64,000 bases of DNA from Mycolicibacterium peregrinum (GTDB taxonomy: Bacteria; Actinomycetota; Actinomycetes; Mycobacteriales; Mycobacteriaceae): assembly GCF_001665785.1 (NCBI RefSeq), contig NZ_LZSO01000008.1, positions 1 to 64,000 of the forward strand, in the 5' to 3' direction. This document shows positions 49,082 through 59,885 of the stretch, one piece after another; the stretch's first letter is position 1, and the number at the start of each line of letters is the position of its first letter. A program made the translations under genes and the position numbers. The notes below the pieces were generated by a model that had not been told where the DNA came from, searched no databases, and saw nothing but the letters and a program-made list of their open reading frames with translations.

Positions 49082-49828
49082 GTGGGAGTCGCCATCCTGT
49101 GCCTGGGCATCGGCATACCGCTCGGCCTGTTCATGCTGCTGCGGCCCAGGAAGATCTGGTGGGCCACCGAGTCGTGGAAGTACAAGAACCCCGAAGCCAA
49201 CGAGCCCAGCGAGGCCGGCTACGGCATGCAGGCCCTCGGCGGCCTTGGCGTCATCGTCGCGGCGGTCATCCTCGCCGGGCTGGCCTGGTCGACGGAGCGC
49301 GACAAGAATGCGGCCGACGCCGAGCAGAAGAAGAAAGACGATTGGAACGCGGCCGTGGCGGCGTACAAACCGCCGAAGCCCGAGGACCGCGGTGCGCTTC
49401 CGATCATCGGTTACGTGGAGAAGCCGCGGGGATCGTCACCACGGGTTGCGTACGAGGTGTACTACCTGCAACCGCCGAATGTCTTCTCGGGCGACGTCAA
49501 ACGCCTCGGCGTCGGTATCGCACACAAGGGTTGGTACCAGTGCGTCACCCAGGTCGGGGGATATGCGCCACAGGGTACGAATCCGGTTCCGGTGCATGCC
49601 AATCTGAGCTGGGAACCCGATGTGCCGCAAGTCGACAGCTCCGCGTCCGATGCGTGCACCACCCGGGATGTCGCAACATCCAACGAGATGAAATCGGAAA
49701 CCGTCTACGTCGATCCCGGGAGCGGGCTGGTCACCGACTCGCCCATCGTCGACGCGCACGGAGAGGTTCTCGTGCCCGCGAACCCCGGCAACCCCGTGCC
49801 CAAGCTCGACGCGGCGCCGACGCGGTGA
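49082..49828 (+). CDS. DUF6199-type membrane protein with one extracellular module
   Basis: A protein of about 248 residues, the single-module relative of 46510: membrane helix, RKIWWATESWKYKNPEANEPS motif, second helix, then an extracellular module starting RGALPIIGY. Cys in QCVTQ and SDACTTR suggest disulfides. The GTG at 49082 aligns with the start of the paralog (VGVAILCLGIGIPLG); a GTG at 49013 would add 23 residues without similarity. It is divergent from sseA. The function is unknown. Confidence 0.72.
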   Translation: MGVAILCLGIGIPLGLFMLLRPRKIWWATESWKYKNPEANEPSEAGYGMQALGGLGVIVAAVILAGLAWSTERDKNAADAEQKKKDDWNAAVAAYKPPKPEDRGALPIIGYVEKPRGSSPRVAYEVYYLQPPNVFSGDVKRLGVGIAHKGWYQCVTQVGGYAPQGTNPVPVHANLSWEPDVPQVDSSASDACTTRDVATSNEMKSETVYVDPGSGLVTDSPIVDAHGEVLVPANPGNPVPKLDAAPTR

Positions 49829-49829
49829 G

Positions 49830-50057
49830 CTACGCGGTGAACGCCACCTCGTAGGCCACGGCGTAGCGGCGGGCACCGTTGTTGGCCCGGAACAGCGAAC
49901 CACCGTTCTGGGACCAGGTCACCACCCGCAGCAGTCGCTTGCCCGGCGACAGTCGCTTGGTGATGATGTCGGCGAATGCAGCGCGCAGCCGCTCAAGATC
50001 GCATGTTTCGAAGTCGCGCGCTACGCGCACGTCCCACATTGTTTCTTCGACTGGCAT
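49830..50057 (-). CDS. Small hypothetical protein
   Basis: A 75-residue protein, MPVEETMWDVRVARDFETCDLERLRAAFADIITKRL..., with a C-terminal beta-rich part (RLLRVVTWSQNGGSLF and ARRYAVAYEVAFTA). No family is recognised. It lies one base from the stop of the DUF6199-type gene on the other strand. Reading-frame quality is good, but there is no further support. Confidence 0.5.
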   Translation of the reverse strand: MPVEETMWDVRVARDFETCDLERLRAAFADIITKRLSPGKRLLRVVTWSQNGGSLFRANNGARRYAVAYEVAFTA

Positions 50058-50355
50058 CGGCCCAGTGTCAACCCGTGGTTGAGACTATTCGGGATGCCCG
50101 CGCGGCGTGCCGCTATTTCAGAAGGTTGCAATTTGGTCACTGCAGCATCATCGGTAACACGGCGGCCGGTCCCGATCACCGGGATCATGCGGCCGACGAA
50201 GGTAGACAGGCAGCAAGGTTCATTCATGGCTGCACGAACGAATCGAGCTATCGCCGACGCCCCCCAAGATCGCAACCGTCTCCGCGCTCGCGTGTGCACT
50301 GGCCCTGGCGGGTGGAGCCGGCATCGGGTATGCGGCGCCGGATCGAGGCCCCACC

Positions 50356-50916
50356 GTGGTCTACATCGTCGAGCATGGGGAGCCCGTGTTCAGCGACCCC
50401 GCTTTACCCTTGTCCGCCAACGGGATACACCACGGGAAGGCTGTTGCCGCTGTCCTGCGCGACGTGAGTTTCACCAATGTCTACGCCTCCAGCGCGCTGC
50501 GCTCGAAGCAGACCGTGTCTTACGCCGCGGGCGCTCTCGGACTGCCGGTGGTGCAGCTGCCCAACGGCGATCCCAGTACACCCGCCGAAGCCGCAGCAGA
50601 GCCGATCGTCAAAGCCGTGACGAGCCTCCCCGCCGGTAGCACGGCCTTGGTGGGAGGCAATACCGAGAACATCTACCGCATCGTCAACAAGCTGGGAATC
50701 CCTGTCGTCGACGGGTGCGGTCCGAACCAGCAATGCGTGCCGTGCTTGGACAAAACCTGTTTCACCGACAACGATCTCAACAGCATCTGGCGGGTCACGA
50801 TCTATCCGGCGAACTCAGGCCTGCCGCCCGGCATGAAGCTGAAGCCGACGGTGGAGCGCCTGCACACCGAATCGCCGAACGTCATGGTCCCGCCACGTCC
50901 CGCGACGGGCGGGTGA
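50356..50916 (+). pseudogene. Atypical secreted histidine-phosphatase-fold protein, apparently frameshifted at the 5' end
   Basis: The 186-residue open part has a histidine-phosphatase layout, VVYIVEHGEPVFSD, ALPLSANGIHHGKAVAAVL, VYASSALRSKQTV, and STALVGGNTENI. The RHG motif reads EHG and the second catalytic His reads Asn, so it is probably inactive. Upstream in the same frame, codons 50266-50355 encode a good signal peptide (KIATVSALACALALAGGAG then YAAP), but no start codon is available before a stop. The ATG at 50226 is one frame off, and a run of six C (50260-50265) separates the two. Removing one C joins them. It may be a true frameshift, a phase switch, or a sequencing error. Confidence 0.6.
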
Positions 50917-50977
50917 GCAAGACCAGTCGTTCGGGACGGCGTCGAAGGCTTTGTGGGAGTGACTTTTCCGGGCGTTG

Positions 50978-52360
50978 TCACGCAGCTCGCAGCCCGGTGA
51001 GCTGATCGAAGCGGTACCAGACGAGCGCGTCGCCGACCTGAAAGACGCCGTTGTAGCCGAGGTGCTGACGCCACAGGACCTCACAGGTCGCCATATCGGT
51101 GGCAACCAGACTGAAGCCGTTGGGGCTGTCCGTGGTGGTCAGGACGACGGATTCGTTGCCTGCGACGTAATCGGCGAGATCCACGCTGCAGGTCTGACCG
51201 CGCCCCCCTGTGGTCAGATCCCAACGCTGCCATCGATGGTCATCAGGCTTGTCCGAGATCGGCACGTACAGCTGTGAACCGACGTTGCGGAAGGACGACG
51301 GGCCGGCGAGCGTGACCGGGATCGTCGCGACTTCCCTTCCGTCCGGCTGGAAAACTCGAAAGACGTCCCGGTCCATGGCGATCAGCACCGAACCGAGGGC
51401 ATAGATGCCGTAACCGGTGAGTTCGCGACGAGCCAGTAACCGGCCGGCGTTGTCGTAGAACAGCACTCCGGCCGTTGGGCCGGCCTCGAATTGATAGGCG
51501 AAGCCGGCGGGGTAGGTCACCGCCCGCTTGAGTGCGGTGCCCGGTGGCGGGGTCGGGGTGAGCTCGTGACCGTCTGACGCCGCGAACACTCGGTATGCCG
51601 GAACTTTCGTGCTCGCCAGCTGTACCGCCACCGTCGCCGAAGTGCCGGTTGTGTGCGGCTCGTTCGGTTCGGCTCCGTCGCCTGGAACGAACCACGTCAA
51701 CTCGGCATGCTCTCCGATGCCATGCAATCCTGTGCCGGGAGTGCTCGCGGCCAGCCAGGTGGGGTAGCCGCCGACGCCGGCCGTCGCCACCACGCTGTCG
51801 AAGACGCCTCCGAATTCGGCATCACCGGTGAAGGTGACCTCACCCCGGTCGAGATCGACCATCGTCACTTTGGCCTTGGCGTCACGGCCTGGCTGGTACG
51901 GCAGACACAGGGCTGTCGCCGGACCGTTGCGCATGCAGGTCCCAAACCTGCTCCCCGGGAAATCGGGCAATTCGACCGGCGCGAAAAGCGGTTCCCCCGA
52001 GTGGGTATCGAGGCCGAACAGCCAGGATTTGGCGGCGCAGTTCTCGGCGCAGTCGGCGAGAAAGTACGCGAAGTATCCCCGGGTGGCGAACGGCCGGCCG
52101 CCGATGGAGGTGCCCTCGGGCAGGCCAAGTGATGCGGCGGTCACCTGCCAGCCGGGAACCAGTGCGCGATCGAGCGGGAATGCCAGGAGCTGACCCGGCT
52201 CGTCGTCGGGTGCGGGCGAAACCTGCGGTGCGCCATTGGTTGTCGTGGGCAGAGTTGTGTTTTTGGCGTGTTCGCGCATCTTGGGTATGGCGGCGACCGC
52301 CACGACCACGACAGCCACGAGCGCACCGATGGCCAGCCACCGCCTGGCCCGCGGCGACAT
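50978..52360 (-). CDS. Membrane-anchored beta-propeller-like protein
   Basis: A 460-residue protein with one N-terminal membrane helix (RRWLAIGALVAVVVVAVAAIP) followed by an extracellular domain with blade-like repeats (SWLFGLDTHSGEPLFAPV, KVTMVDLDRGEV, VFRVFQPDGREVA, SLVATDMATCEVLWRQHLG), as in PQQ/WD-type propellers. Cys pairs occur in DCAENCAA and elsewhere. The ATG at 52360 overlaps the preceding gene's stop (ATGA); longer open frame upstream lies over that gene. The function is unknown; the pair with the secreted protein upstream suggests a joint envelope role. Confidence 0.72.
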   Translation of the reverse strand: MSPRARRWLAIGALVAVVVVAVAAIPKMREHAKNTTLPTTTNGAPQVSPAPDDEPGQLLAFPLDRALVPGWQVTAASLGLPEGTSIGGRPFATRGYFAYFLADCAENCAAKSWLFGLDTHSGEPLFAPVELPDFPGSRFGTCMRNGPATALCLPYQPGRDAKAKVTMVDLDRGEVTFTGDAEFGGVFDSVVATAGVGGYPTWLAASTPGTGLHGIGEHAELTWFVPGDGAEPNEPHTTGTSATVAVQLASTKVPAYRVFAASDGHELTPTPPPGTALKRAVTYPAGFAYQFEAGPTAGVLFYDNAGRLLARRELTGYGIYALGSVLIAMDRDVFRVFQPDGREVATIPVTLAGPSSFRNVGSQLYVPISDKPDDHRWQRWDLTTGGRGQTCSVDLADYVAGNESVVLTTTDSPNGFSLVATDMATCEVLWRQHLGYNGVFQVGDALVWYRFDQLTGLRAA

Positions 52361-52944
52361 CAGAACGCCCAGCTTCCGGCCGGGGTCAACATGAACCCAC
52401 GGTTGACGACGGGGTCGATACAGGCGGTGACATTGCCCTGCGCGACCGCACACGTGATGTTCGACGAGGTCAGTTTTTGGCCCGGTCTGAGGGCGGTGGA
52501 GGGTTGGGCGACATCGGCCTTCGGGCAAGTGCCGCTGCTCGCATAGCTGTGGACAAAGCCGTACGTGTCGGCCCCGCCCACCCAATCGCCCTGGAATCGC
52601 ACCTCGGTGCATCCCGGTTCGTCGCGGTCCCTGACGTAAGACGGAATACCGGGCACATTGCCGATGCAGTTGATCTCCGGGTGCTTCGCGACATCGCTCG
52701 ACTGCTGCCAATTGCAGTACACCCCGTCGGGAGTGCCGAACGACACCAAGGTGCCCTTGCCGCCCCGGCCGTAGTCATAGCTGTGGGTGAACGGCCCCGC
52801 GTCGACGGCTTCGAACGTGTCGAGATCAGGAAACCCGGGTGGGTAGGCATGGGCCGCGGGAACACCCACCGCAACAGCCGCACCGACGATCACGGCAAAC
52901 AGTCCCAGTCGCCACGTCCCCACCCACACCGGCACAACTGCCAT
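52360..52944 (-). CDS. Secreted protein of unknown function
   Basis: A 194-residue protein with a signal peptide (WRLGLFAVIVGAAVAVGVPAAHA, cleavage after AHA) and a mature region with six Cys (YCNW, NCIGN, GCTEV, TCPKA, TCAVA, ACID) that probably form disulfides. The sequence FVHSYASSGTCPKADVAQPS and GQKLTSSNITCAVAQGNVTACID recalls mycobacterial secreted proteins with repeated beta strands; no function is known. It is coupled to the propeller-like gene (ATGA). Confidence 0.75.
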   Translation of the reverse strand: MAVVPVWVGTWRLGLFAVIVGAAVAVGVPAAHAYPPGFPDLDTFEAVDAGPFTHSYDYGRGGKGTLVSFGTPDGVYCNWQQSSDVAKHPEINCIGNVPGIPSYVRDRDEPGCTEVRFQGDWVGGADTYGFVHSYASSGTCPKADVAQPSTALRPGQKLTSSNITCAVAQGNVTACIDPVVNRGFMLTPAGSWAF

Positions 52945-52961
52945 CGTAAGTGGATGATCCG

Positions 52962-53600
52962 TCAGGTCTGCGCGGAATTTTCCCAGATCTCGGCGATCGA
53001 CACCCCGGCCGAGGCGAGCATCCGGCGCAACAGCGGCAGGCTCAGCCCGATCACATTGGAGGGGTCGCCCTCGATGCCGTCGACGAACCAGCCACCCAAC
53101 CCGTCGATCGTGAATCCGCCTGCGACACCGAGTGGTTCACCACTGCGCAGGTACGCTTCCAGATCCGCTTCCGTCGGCGAGCCGAAATGCACTGCGGTGA
53201 TACCGGTATCGGCCAGTCGGTGAGTGACGGCACCGTCGTGGACCACGAGTACGGCGTGGCCCGAATGCAGTTGGGCCGTCCGGCCCGCCATGACCTGCCA
53301 TTGCTGCCGCGCCGTATCGACGTCCCCGGGCTTGCCGCACAAGCGTCCGTCGAGAAACAGCATCGAGTCACAACCGATGACGACGCAGTCCGCGGCGACG
53401 GCGGCAGGAACATGGGTGAGCACCTCGTCGGCCTTGGCGGCGGCCAGGCCGCTCACCACCCGTTCGGGCGGGGCATCGGCCAACGATGCGATGACGGCAT
53501 CCTCGTCGACCCCGGAAACCACCACCAACGGATCGAGGCCGGCCTGGCGAAGAACGCCAAGCCGGCCTGTCGATGCCGAACCCAGGACGACCCGGGTCAT
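52962..53600 (-). CDS. maf: Maf-like nucleotide pyrophosphatase
   Basis: A 212-residue Maf/HAM1-fold protein: [19 protein letters not shown] (start), [18 protein letters not shown] with the catalytic Asp, and the closing [24 protein letters not shown]-type region. Maf proteins hydrolyse non-canonical or modified nucleotides to monophosphates. The position between sseA and accE5 matches Rv3282. It is intact and 32 bases downstream of accE5. Confidence 0.92.
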   Translation of the reverse strand: MTRVVLGSASTGRLGVLRQAGLDPLVVVSGVDEDAVIASLADAPPERVVSGLAAAKADEVLTHVPAAVAADCVVIGCDSMLFLDGRLCGKPGDVDTARQQWQVMAGRTAQLHSGHAVLVVHDGAVTHRLADTGITAVHFGSPTEADLEAYLRSGEPLGVAGGFTIDGLGGWFVDGIEGDPSNVIGLSLPLLRRMLASAGVSIAEIWENSAQT

Positions 53601-53632
53601 CTAGTGCCGTCTCTTCTTCGCGCGAGCGCTCA

Positions 53633-55533
<1,901 letters not shown>

Positions 55534-55656
55534 TCACGATGCTATCGGTAACCCTAAGACTGGTCTAAGAGAGGTGGGCGTGGCGCGCGTCACGTTCTGC
55601 CCGGACTGAGACGTGTCCACGCTCGGGCAAATGGGTTCGCGGTGCGTGCAGGCCGG

Positions 55657-56415
55657 TCAGCGACCGAACAGTTCGGTGTCGAGCGCACGGTCCTCGGGCA
55701 GCACTCCCATGGCGCTGTCGATCACATGTTCGGTCATGCTGAGCGTGTCGCGGTCGAAGTACTCGCCCTCGGTCTCCCGCTTCCAGGTGGCCGGCGACCC
55801 TGCGTACAGCCCGCGCCTCGACTCAGGTGCCGATCCGCGGGTCATGGTCGAATTGGCGGCCAGCAGCGACTGATCGGGAAGGTGGCTGTCCTTCAGCATC
55901 ACGGCTCGGCTGCCGACCAATGAGTGGTGTCCGACGGTTATGCGGCCGACCGTTTGGCGCTTGTGGGCGAAATCGGGCTCGTGAGTCTGCAGGAGACACC
56001 GGTTTCCGCCGACCGCGGCGTACTCGCGGAGGACGATGGTGCCGGAGCAGTCCGCGTAGTGCCTGCTGCCCAGCTTCGCGCCGTAGCCGAGGTACAACGT
56101 CCCGGCCCGCGTGTCGAGTTGCTGGAAGGCGGGGTGCGCCGAGATCCAATTCCACGATTCCATCGCCGCGTAGTCGTCGAAACGGACCAACCCCAGCCCA
56201 CGGACCACGTTGAATGCTCCGATCCGAGTGCCTTCACCAAGCTCGAACCGCCCGACGTTGCGGACAACGGTCGGACCGATTCTGGCGGTGCCGGCGATTC
56301 GATGACCGAACAACCTCAGTACACGGTTCTTGAACGACGACGGCGGAAGTAGCAGCCAGCAAAGCATTTCCAGCATCGATACGCCTTTCTCCGCCAGGCG
56401 TCTCACGGCGGACAT
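55657..56415 (-). CDS. Left-handed beta-helix acyltransferase (WcaF/CatB-like)
   Basis: A 252-residue hexapeptide-repeat transferase: RIAGTARIGPTVVRNVGRFELGEGTRIGAFNVVRGLGLV, then REYAAVGGNRCLLQTHEPDF with the catalytic His in QTHEPDF, then GHHSLVGSRAVMLKDSHLP. It would O- or N-acylate a sugar. The start may be the Met at 56376 (MLEMLCWLLL) instead. It is divergent from the second acetyltransferase gene across a 411-base spacer, and is the minus-strand end of the glycan cluster. Confidence 0.78.
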   Translation of the reverse strand: MSAVRRLAEKGVSMLEMLCWLLLPPSSFKNRVLRLFGHRIAGTARIGPTVVRNVGRFELGEGTRIGAFNVVRGLGLVRFDDYAAMESWNWISAHPAFQQLDTRAGTLYLGYGAKLGSRHYADCSGTIVLREYAAVGGNRCLLQTHEPDFAHKRQTVGRITVGHHSLVGSRAVMLKDSHLPDQSLLAANSTMTRGSAPESRRGLYAGSPATWKRETEGEYFDRDTLSMTEHVIDSAMGVLPEDRALDTELFGR

Positions 56416-56826
56416 CGTCGGTCGGTACTGCCGAATCTACTGATGCCCGAATGCGCACACGTTTACCGCCACGACAGTTTGTGGGGCGTATCACGGATGC
56501 CGCGAGATGGGCTGGTTGTCGGATATCCGTGTGGGCACAGCTGATTCGGGGTAGTTCAGGACGTTGATCTGAAGACATCGATCCATGCACTGACAGGTGG
56601 CGGATGCGAGATCGCTTGTCGTTGCGTATGGTCGGGACGTCACGCCAGTGTTGCGAACATTGGGTGCCCACGACCTGGATCAGTGACCAGGATCGTGATG
56701 AAAATGCCGGTACGGCGCCGGGGGACGTCCGACAAGCGAACATTGTGATGTCGCGTAATTGCGCAATTGTTGTTGTGGACCTCCGTGTGCCGTCAAGGGG
56801 ACGGGAGCTTTCACCTGATCGCACCA
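56416..56826. other. Long divergent spacer of the glycan cluster
   Basis: This 411-base stretch between the divergent acetyltransferase genes contains no gene I can support. It is somewhat less G+C-rich than its surroundings near 56600-56770 and contains a 12-bp perfect palindrome, AATTGCGCAATT, at 56757-56768, about 59 bases upstream of the plus-strand start. It probably carries the promoters of both arms. Confidence 0.5.
56757..56768. promoter_or_regulatory. 12-bp palindrome, candidate operator of the glycan cluster
   Basis: AATTGCGCAATT is a perfect palindrome, A/T-flanked, in the divergent spacer, 59 bases before the ATG at 56827. No regulator gene is next to it, so the binding protein is unknown. 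Confidence 0.4.
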
Positions 56827-57405
56827 ATGTCATCAACGTCATCGCGCGAACTGCCCTCCATCGGCAATCGATTTGCGCTCTCCGGCTTCGCCGGGACGGG
56901 CTATGACCGCGGCCGAAGTCTGCCGGTGCAGATCATGTGGCTGGTCGTTTCGCGATCCGTTCTGTTCCGGTGGTGGATGCCCAACCGGGTGCGGATTGCC
57001 GTTCTGCGGGCATTCGGCGCCAGGATCGGGGAAGGCGCGCTGATCCGCCACGATGTCAGGATCCACTGGCCGTGGAAGCTGGACGTGGGCGCGTGTTCGT
57101 GGATCGGTGAGGGGGCGTGGATTCTCAACCTCGAACATGTCACGATCGGCTCGAATTCATGTGTCTCCCAAGAGGTTCTGCTGTGCACCGGTAGCCACGA
57201 TCGGGCCAGTCCGACGTTCGAGTTCGACAATGGGCCCATCGTGATAGGTGACCGGGTCTGGCTGGCCGCCCGTGCAACCGTGTTGCGGGGGGTGCGGATC
57301 GGCGACGGGGCGACCGTCGCCGCGACCACTCTTGTCTCCCGGGATGTTCCTGCCGGAGACACGCTGTTTCCGCCACGGCCGACGAAGGAGGCCGCATGCG
57401 GGTGA
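56827..57405 (+). CDS. Colanic-acid-type acetyltransferase (WcaF-like)
   Basis: A 192-residue LbH acetyltransferase of the WcaF type: QIMWLVVSRSVLFRWWMPNRVRIAVLRAFGARIGEGALIRHDVRIHWPWKLDVGACSWIGEGAWILNL (named to locate the N-terminal half), then SQEVLLCTGSHDRASP with the catalytic His, and GDRVWLAARATVLRGVRIGDGATVAA. WcaF-type enzymes acetylate sugars of exopolysaccharides. The start at 56827 avoids unrelated codons upstream. It overlaps the GT4 gene by ten bases. Confidence 0.82.
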   Translation: MSSTSSRELPSIGNRFALSGFAGTGYDRGRSLPVQIMWLVVSRSVLFRWWMPNRVRIAVLRAFGARIGEGALIRHDVRIHWPWKLDVGACSWIGEGAWILNLEHVTIGSNSCVSQEVLLCTGSHDRASPTFEFDNGPIVIGDRVWLAARATVLRGVRIGDGATVAATTLVSRDVPAGDTLFPPRPTKEAACG

Positions 57406-58640
57406 CGATCATCGGTATCAACTACGCGCCGGAAGTGACCGGAATAGCCCCGTACACCACCGGGATTGCCGAAGGCCTCGCCGAGCGTGGGCATGACGTC
57501 ACGGTGATCACGGGGTTGCCGCACTACCCCCAGTGGCGTGTCGCCGAGGAGTACCGCGGCGTGGGCCGCTGTACCGAGGTGGTGCGAGGTGTGACTGTGC
57601 ACCGCGTCGGCCATTACGTGCCCGACGAGCAGAGCACAATGGGTCGAATCCGGATGGAGGCCAGCTTCGGATCCGCTGTGGCCCGCCACAAGTGGGATGA
57701 TCCAGACGTCGTCATCACCGTGAGTCCCGCGCTGCTGTCCGCTGCTCCCGTGGTGGCGCGGGCCCGGTTGTCGAAGACCCCGGTCGGGGTCATCGTGCAG
57801 GACGTGTACAGCAAGGGCGTGGTGGAAACCGGGGCGGTCGGAGGGCGCTCCGCCGCGGCGACCGCACGGCTGGAATCGGCGGTCCTGAGGTCAGCGACCG
57901 GCGTCGCGGTCATTCACCCACGCTTTACCGATTCGCTGGCCGAGATAGGCGTGCACAGTGCCGATCTGGCTGTCATCCGGAACTGGACCCATATCGACGA
58001 CGCTGCCACTGCGGGCGCACCGTCGGCAGTGCGAGAGAATTACGGTTGGCAGCCGAACGAGACCATCGTGATGCACACCGGCAATATGGGTGTGAAGCAG
58101 GGACTCGAAAATGTCGTTGCCGCAGGGAAACTCGCCGGCGACGCGGAGGCGGACGACCGCGACATCCGCTTTGTCCTGATCGGCGACGGTAACCAGCGGC
58201 GCATGCTCGACGCTGTCGCCCGGGACGCCGAGGCAGTGCAACTGATCGACCCGTTGCCTGACGGTGAGTTTCGCGCGGCGCTGGCCGCCGCCGACATCCT
58301 GCTCGTCAACGAGCGTCCCGGAGTGGGCGAGATGGCTGTTCCGAGCAAGCTGACGTCGTACTTCGCCGCGGCCCGGCCGATCATCGCCGCCACGGAGCCG
58401 ACCAGCGGCAGCGCCGAAGAGCTTCGTGCATCCGGAGCCGGACTCGTCATTGCGCCGGGTGATCCAGAAGCCCTCGTCGAGTCGGTGCGACAGCTTGCCG
58501 GCGACGAGCAGACCCGCCGGCGATTCGGCTCCTGCGGCGCGCGATATGCCCGCGAACGCCTCGGTGCGGCCAACGCGGTTGCACAGTACGAGAAGTGGGT
58601 GAGCGATCTGGCTTCCCCTGCTCGAGGACTTCCGGCATGA
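57396..58640 (+). CDS. GT4 glycosyltransferase (WcaI-like)
   Basis: A 414-residue glycosyltransferase with GT-B fold. The start MRVTIIGINYAPEVTGIAPYTTGIAEGLAERGHDVTVITGLPHYP is typical of WcaI-type enzymes next to WcaF, and the C-terminal half carries the GT4 donor site (VGEMAVPSKLTSYFAAARPIIAA, EX7E-type region). It would add a sugar to a lipid-linked glycan. Its stop overlaps the condensation-like gene (ATGA). The substrate sugar is unknown. Confidence 0.88.
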   Translation: MRVTIIGINYAPEVTGIAPYTTGIAEGLAERGHDVTVITGLPHYPQWRVAEEYRGVGRCTEVVRGVTVHRVGHYVPDEQSTMGRIRMEASFGSAVARHKWDDPDVVITVSPALLSAAPVVARARLSKTPVGVIVQDVYSKGVVETGAVGGRSAAATARLESAVLRSATGVAVIHPRFTDSLAEIGVHSADLAVIRNWTHIDDAATAGAPSAVRENYGWQPNETIVMHTGNMGVKQGLENVVAAGKLAGDAEADDRDIRFVLIGDGNQRRMLDAVARDAEAVQLIDPLPDGEFRAALAAADILLVNERPGVGEMAVPSKLTSYFAAARPIIAATEPTSGSAEELRASGAGLVIAPGDPEALVESVRQLAGDEQTRRRFGSCGARYARERLGAANAVAQYEKWVSDLASPARGLPA

Positions 58641-59884
58641 ATACTCAGGTAAGTCGCAACGACTGCTTTTACGCCGGACAGCCGGCCACCTATCTGGTGG
58701 GCCCGCTGGAGCGGGTGCTCCCGCCGGACCTGCTCAAAGCGCGGCTGCAGACGATCGCTGCGGCGGGGCCGCAGAACCGCCTCGGATTGCGTCCGAGCCG
58801 CAGATCGCGGCGGTGGGAATTCGATCCGGCGTGCGACGGGGTGGTGTTGACCAGCGGCCCGGCCCCGGATATTTCTGACCCCGCCCGGGCGATGCTCGAC
58901 CTGCTGGCCGGTGGTCCGGCGGTTCCGCCGGCTACCGTGCACGTCCACATCGCCGACCGATGGCTGTTCCTGAATTTCGACCACGGTCTCGGCGGCGGAC
59001 GGCTGTTCAGCGAGGTGATCGCAGCGGCCGGCTCAGTCGGTCACGGGTTCAGTGAACCCGCACCCGTGGCGTCCACCCGTAACCCTGGCCTGCGCGCCTT
59101 TGCCCACACCGTGCGCAAAGACCCCATGCGGTTGCTGCGGGCACTGGACGAACCGGTGCGCCGCAGTGCCGCCGTGGTTCCCATCGGGCAATTCGACGAG
59201 CCGGAATCGTTGGCATACACCCGAAGTCGACCCGGCTTCCTGGAAGAGGTGCGGGCGAACCGCGACATCTGCCTGCCACGCGCACCACTGGCGGCAATCG
59301 TCATCTCGGCCTTTCTGGACGGACTGCACAGCCACGGAATAACGCCGGAAGACGAGGTCGGCCTCCTGGTCGACCTGGGTCGGTACCTTCCGCCCGGGGC
59401 GGGCACCTTGGCGAATTTCGTCGGCATCGCGCCCATACCGATTGCGCCACCTTACGACCCCGCCCTGGTGGCCGGTGCGATAAGCGAGTACACGCACGGG
59501 TGTCGAGCCCTGGTCCGGTACGGCATGGCATATGCCGCGCGGCTCCGTACCCGTCCAGCTGACCTTCCCCGTTGGCAGACCGACAGCCGACGGGCCCGGG
59601 TCGTCGTGACCGACCACGCCAACTCGGCTTCGGGCAGCAAGATTTCCTGGGCGACAACGCCGAACGGACACCACTTCGTCCGCAAGGCGCCGGTGCGCTA
59701 CTCGAACCAGATCTCGTTGGCCATCAACCGCGTCGAGTCCGAACTGCATCTCACCGCGTCGTATTACGCAAGCACCTTCGACCCCGAGGCGGTTGCCGCG
59801 GTCCTCGACCGGATCGTGGCAGCGGATTCGCCGCTGGTGCGCATGGGCCAGATTGCGACTCCGAGCAGTCGGGCAGGGCGGTGA
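58637..59884 (+). CDS. Condensation/PapA-superfamily-like acyltransferase
   Basis: A 415-residue protein that I recognise as resembling the condensation/PapA/WS-DGAT superfamily by its layout: FLNFDHGLGGGRLFSEVI around residues 112-130 in the position of the HHxxxDG motif, and a late DHANSASGSKISWATTPNGHHFVRKAPVRYSNQISL region like the DFGWG part. The motif reads HGLGGG, so one of the usual residues is altered. The inferred role is acylation of a sugar or lipid carrier in the glycan cluster. The start at 58637 overlaps the GT4 stop. Confidence 0.55.
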   Translation: MNTQVSRNDCFYAGQPATYLVGPLERVLPPDLLKARLQTIAAAGPQNRLGLRPSRRSRRWEFDPACDGVVLTSGPAPDISDPARAMLDLLAGGPAVPPATVHVHIADRWLFLNFDHGLGGGRLFSEVIAAAGSVGHGFSEPAPVASTRNPGLRAFAHTVRKDPMRLLRALDEPVRRSAAVVPIGQFDEPESLAYTRSRPGFLEEVRANRDICLPRAPLAAIVISAFLDGLHSHGITPEDEVGLLVDLGRYLPPGAGTLANFVGIAPIPIAPPYDPALVAGAISEYTHGCRALVRYGMAYAARLRTRPADLPRWQTDSRRARVVVTDHANSASGSKISWATTPNGHHFVRKAPVRYSNQISLAINRVESELHLTASYYASTFDPEAVAAVLDRIVAADSPLVRMGQIATPSSRAGR

Positions 59885-59885
59885 G

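Noticed and set aside
50226-50639. Open frame following ATG 50226 without a frameshift
   Set aside because: Arg-rich, no motif, and it is the off-frame reading of the histidine-phosphatase-like gene.
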